A stretch of DNA of 27,702 nt, taken from positions 1 through 27,702 of the IMG/VR virus record IMGVR_UViG_3300035162_003786; one strand, written 5' to 3'. Position numbers and translations under genes: made by a program. Below are positions 14,283 to 20,826 of this stretch, piece after piece; position 1 is the stretch's first letter, and every line of letters begins with the position of its first letter. The DNA is from a virus. The notes beneath the pieces were generated by a model, which searched no databases, was not told the DNA's origin, and worked only from the letters and a program-made list of their open reading frames with translations.

Positions 14283-14590
14283 TGGCTACGATCAAGGAGA
14301 CGCTGCACTCGGCTGGGCAGTCCCAGGATCAGCGGCTCGAGCGCAACGGCGACCAGACGAACCGCCGCCCGATTCCGACCGCCGCCCTGTCCGGGCTCGT
14401 GGGTGCTGAGATCCTGTCGGTCGGCACCTTCCGCTCGCACCGCGACTCGACCGACCTCGACGACGAGCGCGACGGGAGCCCGATGCTGCGTATCTTGCTT
14501 CCTGACGGTGAGGAGGTGCGGTGCGTCATCGCTTGCATCGATGGCGCACTCGATGTTAGCTACGCGCTGTGCTCTCGGAGGACGCTCTGA
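14282..14590 (+). CDS. Hypothetical protein, 102 aa
   Basis: ATG 14282 overlaps the previous stop. The N-terminal 35 residues are polar and probably disordered. The C-terminal half is beta-like (LRILLPDGEEVRCVIACIDG) with three Cys. I do not recognise it. Its stop overlaps the start of the pentapeptide gene (TGATG), so the three genes form one translational chain. Confidence 0.7.
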   Translation: MATIKETLHSAGQSQDQRLERNGDQTNRRPIPTAALSGLVGAEILSVGTFRSHRDSTDLDDERDGSPMLRILLPDGEEVRCVIACIDGALDVSYALCSRRTL

Positions 14591-15132
14591 TGGCGAGCAT
14601 GGAGAGTCTGACGCCCGCCGATCTGCGACTCGCCCTGATAGAGCACGGGAAGTGGCTGCGGGGAGAGGAGGGCGGCGAGCGCTTGGTCCTGTACGGGGCC
14701 GACCTGCGCGGGGCCAACCTGTACGGGGCCAACCTGAACTGGGCCGACCTGACCAATGCCGACCTGACCGGGGCCGACCTGCGCGGGGCCGACCTGCGCG
14801 GGGCCAACCTGTACGGGGCCGACCTGGCCGGGTCCGACCTGAGCAGGGCCGATCTGTACGGGGCCAACCTGTACGGGGCCAACCTGAACTGGGCCGACCT
14901 GCGCCGGGCCGACCTGCGCGAAACGGGAATCCTCCGCATCTCCACCACCTACGAAGTGACGGTCTACCCGGACGGCAGACTGCACTACGGGTGCGAGACC
15001 AGGGGCATGGACGAGTGGCTGGAGGTGTGTGACGAGCGGGCAGCGCACTACCAACCCGAAGACCCTGCTCGCTACGCCAACGAAATCCGGGCCATCATCG
15101 CGATGGCTCGCAACAGGAGCACCTTGCGATGA
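14590..15132 (+). CDS. Pentapeptide-repeat protein, 180 aa
   Basis: Start ATG 14590 with GGAGGA (14578-14583) at good spacing. After a helical N-terminus (about 1-32) come about 15 consecutive A(D/N)LxG-type pentapeptides (GADLR, GANLY, WADLT), residues about 36-112, which fold as a right-handed beta helix. A globular C-terminal domain follows (about 115-180). Pentapeptide proteins such as MfpA and Qnr mimic DNA and act on gyrase. That role is possible here, but the repeat alone does not prove it, since many such proteins do other things. Confidence 0.88.
   Translation: MASMESLTPADLRLALIEHGKWLRGEEGGERLVLYGADLRGANLYGANLNWADLTNADLTGADLRGADLRGANLYGADLAGSDLSRADLYGANLYGANLNWADLRRADLRETGILRISTTYEVTVYPDGRLHYGCETRGMDEWLEVCDERAAHYQPEDPARYANEIRAIIAMARNRSTLR
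14696..14924 (+). repeat. 15-bp coding repeats with a 150-bp block duplication
   Basis: The pentapeptide codons are repeated at DNA level, mostly GGGGCCRACCTG plus a variable codon. Within them 14709-14751 and 14859-14901 are 43 bp identical, exactly ten repeat units apart, which suggests recent growth of the array by unequal recombination. Confidence 0.85.
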
Positions 15133-16064
15133 CGCACGAACCGAACAAGCGGCACCTGCCGCCAGCCAGGAGCGCCGAGGAGTACGAGCGGCTCCTCTGC
15201 GAAGCCGCCGAGCGCGAGCGGGGGCTGGTCGAGGCGCTGGAGTGCGCCAAGATTGCCATGTGCGCCGTGGCTGTCCCGCACGCTGGCGAACGGAAAGTCC
15301 TGCAAGAAGGGGTGGACATCGTTCGCGCCGCCCTGTCCCGCCTGGACGTCCCGGCCCCCGAGCCTCCGTGCGACTGCATCTCCCGCAACGCCCACGGGTG
15401 GGTGCAGCGGTGCGACTGCCGGAACTCGGGCGACCTTGCGTCCGCTGAGGCGTGGTGCTGCGAGCAGAACGGCGAGTCGTCCGGGAATCCCGGACAAGTG
15501 GACGCCGGGGGCGAGCAGCCCGAGCCCCGCCACACCGTCGAGCGCATCAAGGCCCTGCGGGATGCGGCAGGGCACACCGAGTTCCTGCCTTCGGTCGCCT
15601 TCGATGGAGGCATCGGATGGAAGTTCTGCACCGACTGCGGTGGGGCGGTCTGGCGGGCGCGGGGCTACGAGCGGGAGGGCGAAGTGTGCGATCACAAGGG
15701 TTGCCCTGGCACGTTCCGCGCCCCCGAGCCCAGCGCCCCGTGCGGCGACGAGGAGCCGTGCGGCCTCTGGCGTTGCTCGTCCTGCGCTACGGCGTTGGGT
15801 GACGGCCCTATCTCAAGCTGGCGCTTCGTCGGTGCCGAGCCGCCACAACACAAGTGTGAAGGCAGCGACCCCCAAGCTGGGCACTTCACCGCCGAGTGGC
15901 ACGGTCCCGACTGTCCGTGCAAGGGGTACGCCCTGTCCCGCCTGGACGCCGACGAGCCCAGCGCCCCGTGCGCGGAGCCGAACTGCAAGGATGGTATGGT
16001 CTGGGTCGGCGTGCGCGGCATCGCCTTCGTGCCCTGCCCCTCCTGCTCCGGGGGCTCCCGATGA
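15129..16064 (+). CDS. Cysteine-rich, modular zinc-binding-type protein, 311 aa
   Basis: ATGA overlap with the pentapeptide gene. After an N-terminal helix (about 15-60) the chain carries many Cys pairs: CDCIS/CDC near 78-97, CTDCGG near 167, CDHKGC near 187, CSSC near 218, and CPC, CAEPNC and CPSC to the end. These look like successive zinc ribbons. Internal DNA repeats join the modules: a 20-bp block at 15329-15348 recurs at 15929-15948 (ALSRLD), and another 20-bp block at 15725-15744 recurs at 15953-15972 (EPSAPC). It looks assembled from shuffled pieces. Function unknown. Confidence 0.75.
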   Translation: MTHEPNKRHLPPARSAEEYERLLCEAAERERGLVEALECAKIAMCAVAVPHAGERKVLQEGVDIVRAALSRLDVPAPEPPCDCISRNAHGWVQRCDCRNSGDLASAEAWCCEQNGESSGNPGQVDAGGEQPEPRHTVERIKALRDAAGHTEFLPSVAFDGGIGWKFCTDCGGAVWRARGYEREGEVCDHKGCPGTFRAPEPSAPCGDEEPCGLWRCSSCATALGDGPISSWRFVGAEPPQHKCEGSDPQAGHFTAEWHGPDCPCKGYALSRLDADEPSAPCAEPNCKDGMVWVGVRGIAFVPCPSCSGGSR

Positions 16065-16582
16065 GCGGCTACGAGGGACGGATCATGGAACGTGTCGCAC
16101 TACTGCCCACCCTGGCTTACACGCAGGCGACAGAAGATGGTATCGCCGCCATCGCCGCCGAAGCAGACGCCGCCTTGGCCGAGAAGGACAAGCGGATCAA
16201 CGACCTCAAGGCCGAGCGCGACGAGTACGTCGAGGCCGCGATCCGCACGGAGCTTGCGGAGGCAGAGGTCGTCGCCCTGCGGGCCAAGTTGGAGAAGCCT
16301 AAGTGCCGATGCACGGGGTGGCACATCGTGCCCCCCGAGGTCTGCGACTCGTTCACCCCCTGGGATGGTGACGAGGATTGTCGTGAGTGCTCCCACGAAC
16401 TCGGATGCCATTCCTCCGTGGACCAGGAGGTCGCCGCCCTGCGGGCCAAGGTCGCGGCGGGGGAGGATGCGCTGTCCGGTCTACGCTACATCGAGATGAT
16501 GCACGGACGGCTTGACGGTGTCGGATGGGACCGCGTGTTCGACGCTGCGCGGGCCGCTGGCCTGGGAGGGGACGATGAGTAG
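16061..16582 (+). CDS. Coiled-coil protein with Cys/His cluster, 173 aa
   Basis: ATGA overlap. The product begins MSGYEGRIMERVALLP, then a heptad-rich helix (about 27-75: ADAALAEKDKRINDLKAERD). A Cys/His-rich insert follows (CRCTGWHIVPPEVC, then CRECSHELGCH, about 79-115), then a second helix (QEVAALRAKVAAGED). It likely oligomerises and may bind zinc. It ends RAAGLGGDDE, and the last part lies in a 26-bp repeat shared with the end of the next gene. Confidence 0.72.
   Translation: MSGYEGRIMERVALLPTLAYTQATEDGIAAIAAEADAALAEKDKRINDLKAERDEYVEAAIRTELAEAEVVALRAKLEKPKCRCTGWHIVPPEVCDSFTPWDGDEDCRECSHELGCHSSVDQEVAALRAKVAAGEDALSGLRYIEMMHGRLDGVGWDRVFDAARAAGLGGDDE
16549..16574 (+). repeat. 26-bp direct repeat, copy 1 (gene junction)
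   Basis: Identical to 17057-17082, 508 bp away and in the same reading frame. It encodes RAAGLGGD at the C-terminus of the coiled-coil protein and contains GGGAGGGG, the Shine-Dalgarno sequence of the next gene. The two copies bracket the XF1762-family gene. Confidence 0.9.
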
Positions 16583-17090
16583 CCGACTCCACGTCCGACC
16601 GCTCACCCTCAAGGTTGCCAACGACTGGGTGGCCCAGCACCACCGCCACCACAAGCGCGTGGTCGGGCACCGCTTCTCGCTCGGGGCCTTCCTCTGCCAC
16701 GACATAGTGGCCTGCGTGATCGTCGGTCGCCCGGTCGCCCGCAATACGGACCAGGAGATGGTGGCCGAGGTCACGCGCCTCTGCTCCATCGGCACGGATA
16801 ACGCCTGCTCGATCCTCTACGCCGCCGCCGCCCGCGCCTGCAAGGCGATGGGGTTCTGGTGGATCCAGACTTTCACACTCCCCGAAGAGGGCGGTGCATC
16901 TCTGCGAGCTTCCGGGTGGACTGAGGACGGTGAAAGCCCCGGAGGGTCGTGGGATACACCTACCCGCGCTCGCGGAGCCCGCCAGTTCCTCTACGCCGAC
17001 ATGGGCGACGACCACCCGAAAGGCCCAAAGACTAGATGGGTCAAACACCTCAACGAGCGGGCCGCTGGCCTGGGAGGGGACGGAGCGTGA
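16575..17090 (+). CDS. XF1762-family phage protein (GNAT/Mom-like fold possible), repeat-bracketed
   Basis: 171 residues. The N-terminal signature LTLKVANDWVAQHHRHHKRV, then VGHRFSLGAF, matches the XF1762 family of phage proteins. A following VTRLCSIGTDNACSILYAA segment has the look of an acyl-CoA-binding loop and helix of GNAT-type enzymes. The family has been compared with Mom-like DNA modifiers, but its activity is not settled, so function stays open. ATG 16575 has GGGAGGGG upstream. The gene lies between two copies of a 26-bp repeat. Confidence 0.82.
   Translation: MSSRLHVRPLTLKVANDWVAQHHRHHKRVVGHRFSLGAFLCHDIVACVIVGRPVARNTDQEMVAEVTRLCSIGTDNACSILYAAAARACKAMGFWWIQTFTLPEEGGASLRASGWTEDGESPGGSWDTPTRARGARQFLYADMGDDHPKGPKTRWVKHLNERAAGLGGDGA
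17057..17082 (+). repeat. 26-bp direct repeat, copy 2 (gene junction)
   Basis: Identical to 16549-16574. It encodes RAAGLGGD at the C-terminus of the XF1762-family protein and carries the Shine-Dalgarno sequence of the following GTG-start gene. Confidence 0.9.
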
Positions 17091-17212
17091 AGCGCACCCT
17101 GCGATTCATCGCGACCGTCCTTGTCGTGGCGGCGCTCGCTGCCCTTGGATTCTGGCTCGACTACGAGTACACCGCCTGGAAGGTCGAACGCATCACCGGA
17201 GGCCCCCGATGA
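17087..17212 (+). CDS. Small single-pass membrane protein, 41 aa
   Basis: GTG start in a GTGA overlap with the XF1762 gene, and a strong GGGAGGGG upstream. The product is KRTLRFIATVLVVAALAALG followed by FWLDYEYTAWKVERITGGPR: a basic N-terminus, one hydrophobic helix (about 6-24) and a polar tail. It resembles a signal-anchor. Function unknown. Its stop overlaps the next ATG. Confidence 0.62.
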   Translation: MKRTLRFIATVLVVAALAALGFWLDYEYTAWKVERITGGPR

Positions 17213-17523
17213 CGAAGCTTGACGAGACGCGGGCGCTGCTGCCGGAAAGGTGCCGCTCGATCCCACCGGCCCCGTCAGGAGCGCCGGGGCCCTGGCCTCG
17301 GGTGAGATCGAGCGGCGTGTGGCTACGAGTCGAGCCAGACGAGGTGGTCGGCGATAGCTCGTGGACTGTCTTCGCCGAAAATCAGAAGGCGCTGGCAGGG
17401 CACGTTCGTCGAGCCAATCCGCTCTCGAGCGAATGGGCTGTCGGTCTGAGTCGACCCGTTGAGATACCAGCTCTTTGGCCCGAACATGCCCGATGCCGGG
17501 ACGTGGAAGTGCCCAAAGATTAG
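17209..17523 (+). CDS. Short gene converging into metallophosphoesterase gene (doubtful)
   Basis: ATG 17209 overlaps the previous stop and has GGAGG (17199-17203) upstream, so initiation is likely. The first 38 codons (MTKLDETRALLPERC and a Pro-rich stretch) lie outside other genes. From 17323 on, the frame is antisense to the C-terminus of the minus-strand metallophosphoesterase for 201 bp. It may be a truncated gene that lost its own stop, or a genuine overlapping gene. The C-terminal two thirds should not be used for family assignment. Confidence 0.4.
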   Translation: MTKLDETRALLPERCRSIPPAPSGAPGPWPRVRSSGVWLRVEPDEVVGDSSWTVFAENQKALAGHVRRANPLSSEWAVGLSRPVEIPALWPEHARCRDVEVPKD

Positions 17524-18399
17524 CGCGTCAAACTCTCCATCCGCATCGAGGTTGAGGGCCCACTTCGCGAGCATCCGCGTGATCGCATAAAGCGGCAATC
17601 CGGCAAACCCGCCCGACCCGGAGAACTGGTCGCCGTGCACCGCCATGACGCGAGCACCGCCACAGCGGAAGTTCACCAGGAAGTCCTCCACCTCGACGTC
17701 GAACGTCAGGCGCTTACCGTCGACCAGAGGCCCAAGCATCAGCTTTGCAGCCATGCTGGCAACAGTGTCCCAGTTCACCGACGAGGGGTTCGGGTCGGCC
17801 TTCCTCGGGCCGCTGCGCCCGTGGTTTCCACGGATTGCGTGGACGTGGACCTCGGGGAAGAGATCCATCATGCCGAGAACCATGTTCGCCGTGATCCGAG
17901 GGCACGTCTCCATCGACTGCGTGAGGACGTGCTCAGTCACCTCCCAAGGGTGGTTTGCCCGCATCCCCGAGCCGTCGACCTGATCACCGCCGAGCACGAT
18001 GTGGATCTCGTCGAGGGCCGCGCTCGAGCGGCGCGCCTCGACGATCTTGCGCACCTTCGGCACTAGGCGCTCCTCGATCATCTCGCGGAGCACCTCGGTG
18101 TCGAAGGTCGTCGTGCGGGCCCCGGTCTGCCAGTCAGAGAGGTGCAGGAGCGCGTACTCCTTGCGGGCCTTGCGTGACTTGGCGGGCTTCCTCGGAGCCT
18201 GCGGCGGCGGACTCCCCTCGAGCACCTCACGGATGTGGTCGACGATCAGCTGGGTCCGACCGTCCCGCCGGCGAGCCTCGCGGTGCAGCCGCCGAAGCTC
18301 GCGTTTGAGCGCCTGGACGTCGGCGGGCTCGACTTCCGGCATGGTCTCGTCAGCGAAGTCCGCTACCGACTTCTTCGCGGCCTTGCGCTTGCCGCTCAT
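17323..18399 (-). CDS. Calcineurin-like metallophosphoesterase
   Basis: 358 residues. A basic, helical N-terminus (about 1-80) precedes the phosphoesterase motifs in order: LHLSDWQTG (Asp 89), GGDQVDG (Asp 139), RGNHG (Asn 192, His 193), VHGDQF (His 255) and FGHFHVP (His 297, His 299). These residues bind two metal ions. The first motif has Gln where most relatives have His (DxH). The family includes nucleases such as Mre11/SbcD as well as nucleotide and protein phosphatases. The DNA context makes a nuclease or nucleotidase likely, not proven. It is the last gene of the leftward late unit and overlaps the previous gene by ATGA. Confidence 0.85.
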   Translation of the reverse strand: MSGKRKAAKKSVADFADETMPEVEPADVQALKRELRRLHREARRRDGRTQLIVDHIREVLEGSPPPQAPRKPAKSRKARKEYALLHLSDWQTGARTTTFDTEVLREMIEERLVPKVRKIVEARRSSAALDEIHIVLGGDQVDGSGMRANHPWEVTEHVLTQSMETCPRITANMVLGMMDLFPEVHVHAIRGNHGRSGPRKADPNPSSVNWDTVASMAAKLMLGPLVDGKRLTFDVEVEDFLVNFRCGGARVMAVHGDQFSGSGGFAGLPLYAITRMLAKWALNLDADGEFDALIFGHFHVPASGMFGPKSWYLNGSTQTDSPFARERIGSTNVPCQRLLIFGEDSPRAIADHLVWLDS

Positions 18400-18659
18400 G
18401 CGTTCCTCATGCCAAAGTGGGAGAGGCCCATGTGCTCGCGAGCGTGCCGGATGAAGATCTTCTTATCGATCCGCTCCCCGTCGAGGACGTACTTCGGCAC
18501 GTACTCGCTCGCGAAGGTCAACACGCCGAACTGGCGGCGCTTCACATTCGGGAGGCTCGCGTACTCGCCGATAGCCTTCTCGATCTTCTTCCTTTCGGCG
18601 TGGTCGCAGATCGCGCATGGAGTGCGCGCCCTCTCGTTCGCGAAATCGGAAATCTTCAT
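18396..18659 (-). CDS. Small Cys/HTH-like DNA-binding candidate, 87 aa
   Basis: ATG 18659 with AGGAGAAGG close upstream. The product starts MKISDFANERARTPCAICDH, then ERKKIEKAIGEYASL, and ends IFIRHAREHMGLSHFG. A CxxC near the N-terminus followed by a helix and RHxxxH recalls small phage proteins that guide terminases or recombinases to DNA, with the pattern C-x2-C, HTH, RHxxxH. That likeness is from memory. It overlaps the phosphoesterase start by 4 bp, so the two may act together. Confidence 0.68.
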   Translation of the reverse strand: MKISDFANERARTPCAICDHAERKKIEKAIGEYASLPNVKRRQFGVLTFASEYVPKYVLDGERIDKKIFIRHAREHMGLSHFGMRNA

Positions 18660-19135
18660 TCCTTCTCCTGGTTAGTGTCGGTATCCCGACGGTCGAATCC
18701 GATCAGGTCGCCGAGCTTGCGCCGACCCGCTTTCCATCGTCTCGTCATCTCGCCAGGGCCGAGCAGGATCCAGCCGAGCAGGAAGGCGATGACGGTGATG
18801 CCGACGAGCGTTGCCCCGAACTCAGCCCAGAGGCTCCCCCATGTCGGCGGGAGCTCGATCCGCTCGATGACGCGGGCCTCTGCGGCCTGCTGGGTCGTCT
18901 CCTGCCATCCGAGCCATGCCGCAGCCCCATCGACGGCGACTCCGATCCCTGCACCCACGACGGCCCCGAGAGGGCCGCCGACAAGGGCACCAAGCCCCGC
19001 TCCGGTCGCCGGGATCATGGCCTCGGCCACGACATCACCGACGCCTGCGACCTTCTCGAGCACCGCGCACCCCGGAAGGGCGACGAGCGCGACCAGGGCA
19101 GCGAGCCTACCGTCTCGCACGGCGCTCCTTGGCAT
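18656..19135 (-). CDS. Lipoprotein with C-terminal membrane helix, candidate unimolecular spanin
   Basis: 159 residues. The N-terminus is basic, then hydrophobic, and ends in the lipobox LPGC (Cys 23). A Gly-rich stretch (about 43-76) and a short amphipathic part follow. A strong transmembrane helix comes next (about 105-126, FGATLVGITVIAFLLGWILL), then a basic cytoplasmic tail. A lipobox at one end and a membrane helix at the other is the layout of u-spanins such as T1 gp11, which link outer and inner membranes at lysis. It sits next to a holin candidate. The Gly-rich region is not typical of spanins, so another membrane role is possible. Confidence 0.65.
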   Translation of the reverse strand: MPRSAVRDGRLAALVALVALPGCAVLEKVAGVGDVVAEAMIPATGAGLGALVGGPLGAVVGAGIGVAVDGAAAWLGWQETTQQAAEARVIERIELPPTWGSLWAEFGATLVGITVIAFLLGWILLGPGEMTRRWKAGRRKLGDLIGFDRRDTDTNQEKE

Positions 19136-19340
19136 ACCGCACCCCGGCGTGGCCGAAGACGGGAGCGGCGAAGATCCCGAGCGGGATACGAGCCCAGAGC
19201 GACAGGTCGGCCCCGAGGGCCGCGACCAGGAGCGCGAAGGACGCGAACAGGAGGATGCGCGTGGGCACAGGGGCGAGCGCGTCGGCCAGCTCCTCGATCC
19301 AGAACCGTGCGAGATCGATTGCGGCGGTGAGTTTCTTCAT
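19107..19340 (-). CDS. Two-helix membrane protein, holin candidate
   Basis: 77 residues, ATG 19340 with AGGAGA six bases upstream. Helices lie at about 27-44 (RILLFASFALLVAALGADL) and 48-65 (IPLGIFAAPVFGHAG), between a charged N-terminus and a basic C-terminal tail (KERRARR). Size and topology fit class II holins. Its 3' end overlaps the lipoprotein gene by 29 bp. No endolysin gene is seen nearby, so the call rests on topology and neighbours. Confidence 0.6.
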   Translation of the reverse strand: MKKLTAAIDLARFWIEELADALAPVPTRILLFASFALLVAALGADLSLWARIPLGIFAAPVFGHAGVRYAKERRARR

Positions 19341-19349
19341 GGCGGTCTC

Positions 19350-19766
19350 CTAGCTGAAGGACTTGATGAGCGAGATGCCCGCGACGGCGAGCGAGAAAAG
19401 GCCGCCAATGACGACGGCGACAAGCTGAGATTTCGCCGAGCGGCGCTCCTTGTCGCGCTCGCGCTGCAAGGTGACCGCGTCCCTCTCCGATTCCTTGCGC
19501 CACCGCAAGAGCGCGGCGATGTCCCGCTCGAGGATCACTAGGCGAGTCGTGAGAGCCTCCTTTCCGTTGCCGAGGTGGATCGCCGTATGGAGTTCGCGCA
19601 CCTGGCTGGCGACCTTCTCAACGTCGATGCGTAGGCCACGTAGGTCAGCACCTCGCTCGGCGAGCGTGGTGGAGTTAGCGGTAGCCTTCTTATCGAGCCC
19701 CTCGACCATCCGGGCCACGGTTGCGATGCGCTCCAAGATCGCTGTAGTTTCGTCTCCCAGGCTCAT
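19350..19766 (-). CDS. Coiled-coil protein with C-terminal membrane anchor
   Basis: 138 residues, ATGA overlap with the PAS gene. Residues about 5-110 are heptad-rich helices (ILERIATVARMVEGLDKKA, then LVILERDIAALLRWRKES), interrupted by a GNG turn. A transmembrane helix (about 113-134) ends the protein. The layout recalls phage lysis-associated XhlA-type proteins, in mirrored or similar topology. Next to the holin candidate, it may help lysis or membrane attachment. Confidence 0.68.
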   Translation of the reverse strand: MSLGDETTAILERIATVARMVEGLDKKATANSTTLAERGADLRGLRIDVEKVASQVRELHTAIHLGNGKEALTTRLVILERDIAALLRWRKESERDAVTLQRERDKERRSAKSQLVAVVIGGLFSLAVAGISLIKSFS

Positions 19767-20428
19767 CCCGCGTCCTCCAATCCGCCAAGGTTCGGCCCGC
19801 TGTCCCGACCCCGGGAAAGTGAGTCGATGTCGGCGAGGTGCTGCTCTCTACGGATCGCCAGCCTGATGCGGTTGCGCTCGACCTCGAGCTCGGCCTCCGC
19901 CAGCCGGTCGCGGAGATGGCGAAGCTCTGCCTCGTCGCGGGTCCGGTCGATGATCTGGCTCACGAAGAAATCCACACCGCCGTCGTCGAACCGGACAACG
20001 CCGACTGCGAGCATGATATGCACCACCGAGTTGTCGCGCCTGATATATCGCTTCTGATAGGTGTATCGCGCAATGCGGCCAGCCTTCAGCCGCTCGAACA
20101 GCTCGAGGTCCCCAGCGAGGTCGTCGGGGTGCGTCACGTCGGCGAACGTCATGCCGCCGGTCAGCTCCTCTGACGTGTAACCTAGCAGGTCCTCGAGCGC
20201 GCGGTTCACGCGCATCCAGCGCCCATCGGGAGACAAAAGCGCCATGCCATGCGCGGCGTCCTCGAAGGCCCTCTCGAATGCCTTGGCCTTCTGGTGGGCC
20301 GCAGATCCAGGCGACGACTGGACGGGGCACTCGGCGCAAGGAGACGCCGTTCGGCGGGCGGCGCGACCGAGGGCCACGCCAAGGAGCGCGGCGCATGACG
20401 CGGCCATTGCTGATAGCGCGAGCGACAT
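19763..20428 (-). CDS. Membrane-anchored PAS-domain protein
   Basis: 221 residues from ATG 20428, overlapping the previous stop (ATGA). A hydrophobic N-terminus (about 2-20) acts as anchor or signal, followed by a CAEC pair (31-34). Residues about 50-160 are a clear PAS/PAC domain: FEDAAHGMALLSPDGRWMRV, then LLGYTSEELTG, VTHPDDL, the PAC strand KRYIRRDNSVVHIMLAV and FFVSQIIDRT. A coiled coil (about 163-200) ends the chain. No kinase, cyclase or DNA-binding output domain follows. PAS domains sense small molecules, light or redox state, or mediate protein contacts. The ligand is unknown. Confidence 0.88.
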   Translation of the reverse strand: MSLALSAMAASCAALLGVALGRAARRTASPCAECPVQSSPGSAAHQKAKAFERAFEDAAHGMALLSPDGRWMRVNRALEDLLGYTSEELTGGMTFADVTHPDDLAGDLELFERLKAGRIARYTYQKRYIRRDNSVVHIMLAVGVVRFDDGGVDFFVSQIIDRTRDEAELRHLRDRLAEAELEVERNRIRLAIRREQHLADIDSLSRGRDSGPNLGGLEDAG

Positions 20429-20826
20429 CAGACGGTAAGCTTGAAGCCGAACCATTCGGTGCCGTCGGAGTAGACCGCGACGGCGACGTGCTGGGTCGTC
20501 TGGGTGTAGTCGCTGGTCGAGCCGTTGATGGTCTCGCTGCCGTCAGCCGTGAAACCCACAGCGTTTCCGCCGGCGTCGGTCTTACGCATATAGACGACTC
20601 GACCGACGTCAGCTTCAGCGGCTGGGGGGAGAGTCCCGAGGACCGCACCGGACGTCGCGTCACAATGGTAGGTGTCGAGCGGGGATCCAGAACTGTCGTC
20701 GTCCCAGACATCGAAGCTCGCGGTCTTCTCGAAGAGGTTGAGGTTCCGCGCCTTGCGCAGGTTCTCGTTATAGGTCGTCGGGAAGTCGCTCGGCTGGTCG
20801 CCGCTACCTAGTGGGGAGTAGCTCAT
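20428..20826 (-). CDS. Phage tail/fibre-associated protein, 132 aa
   Basis: ATG 20826 overlaps the upstream stop (ATGA). The C-terminal half reads VGFTADGSETINGSTSDYTQ, then VAVYSDGTEWFGFKL, a beta pattern often seen in phage fibre tips and baseplate-type proteins. The N-terminal part (ARNLNLFEKTASFDVWD) would form a domain edge. A small head-binding or fibre role is likely from sequence style and position among tail genes. No enzyme motif is present. Confidence 0.65.
   Translation of the reverse strand: MSYSPLGSGDQPSDFPTTYNENLRKARNLNLFEKTASFDVWDDDSSGSPLDTYHCDATSGAVLGTLPPAAEADVGRVVYMRKTDAGGNAVGFTADGSETINGSTSDYTQTTQHVAVAVYSDGTEWFGFKLTV

Noticed and set aside
14696-14924. CRISPR-like array
   Set aside because: Repeats are 15 bp, contiguous and coding, with no spacers.
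14556-15054. Two long minus-strand frames opposite the pentapeptide gene
   Set aside because: A stop-free 15-bp repeat stays open in several frames; the plus frame has the true pentapeptide pattern and a good Shine-Dalgarno sequence.
17268-17291. Terminator between the convergent units
   Set aside because: A 7-bp GC stem (17268-17274 with 17285-17291) is present but no T tract follows on either strand.
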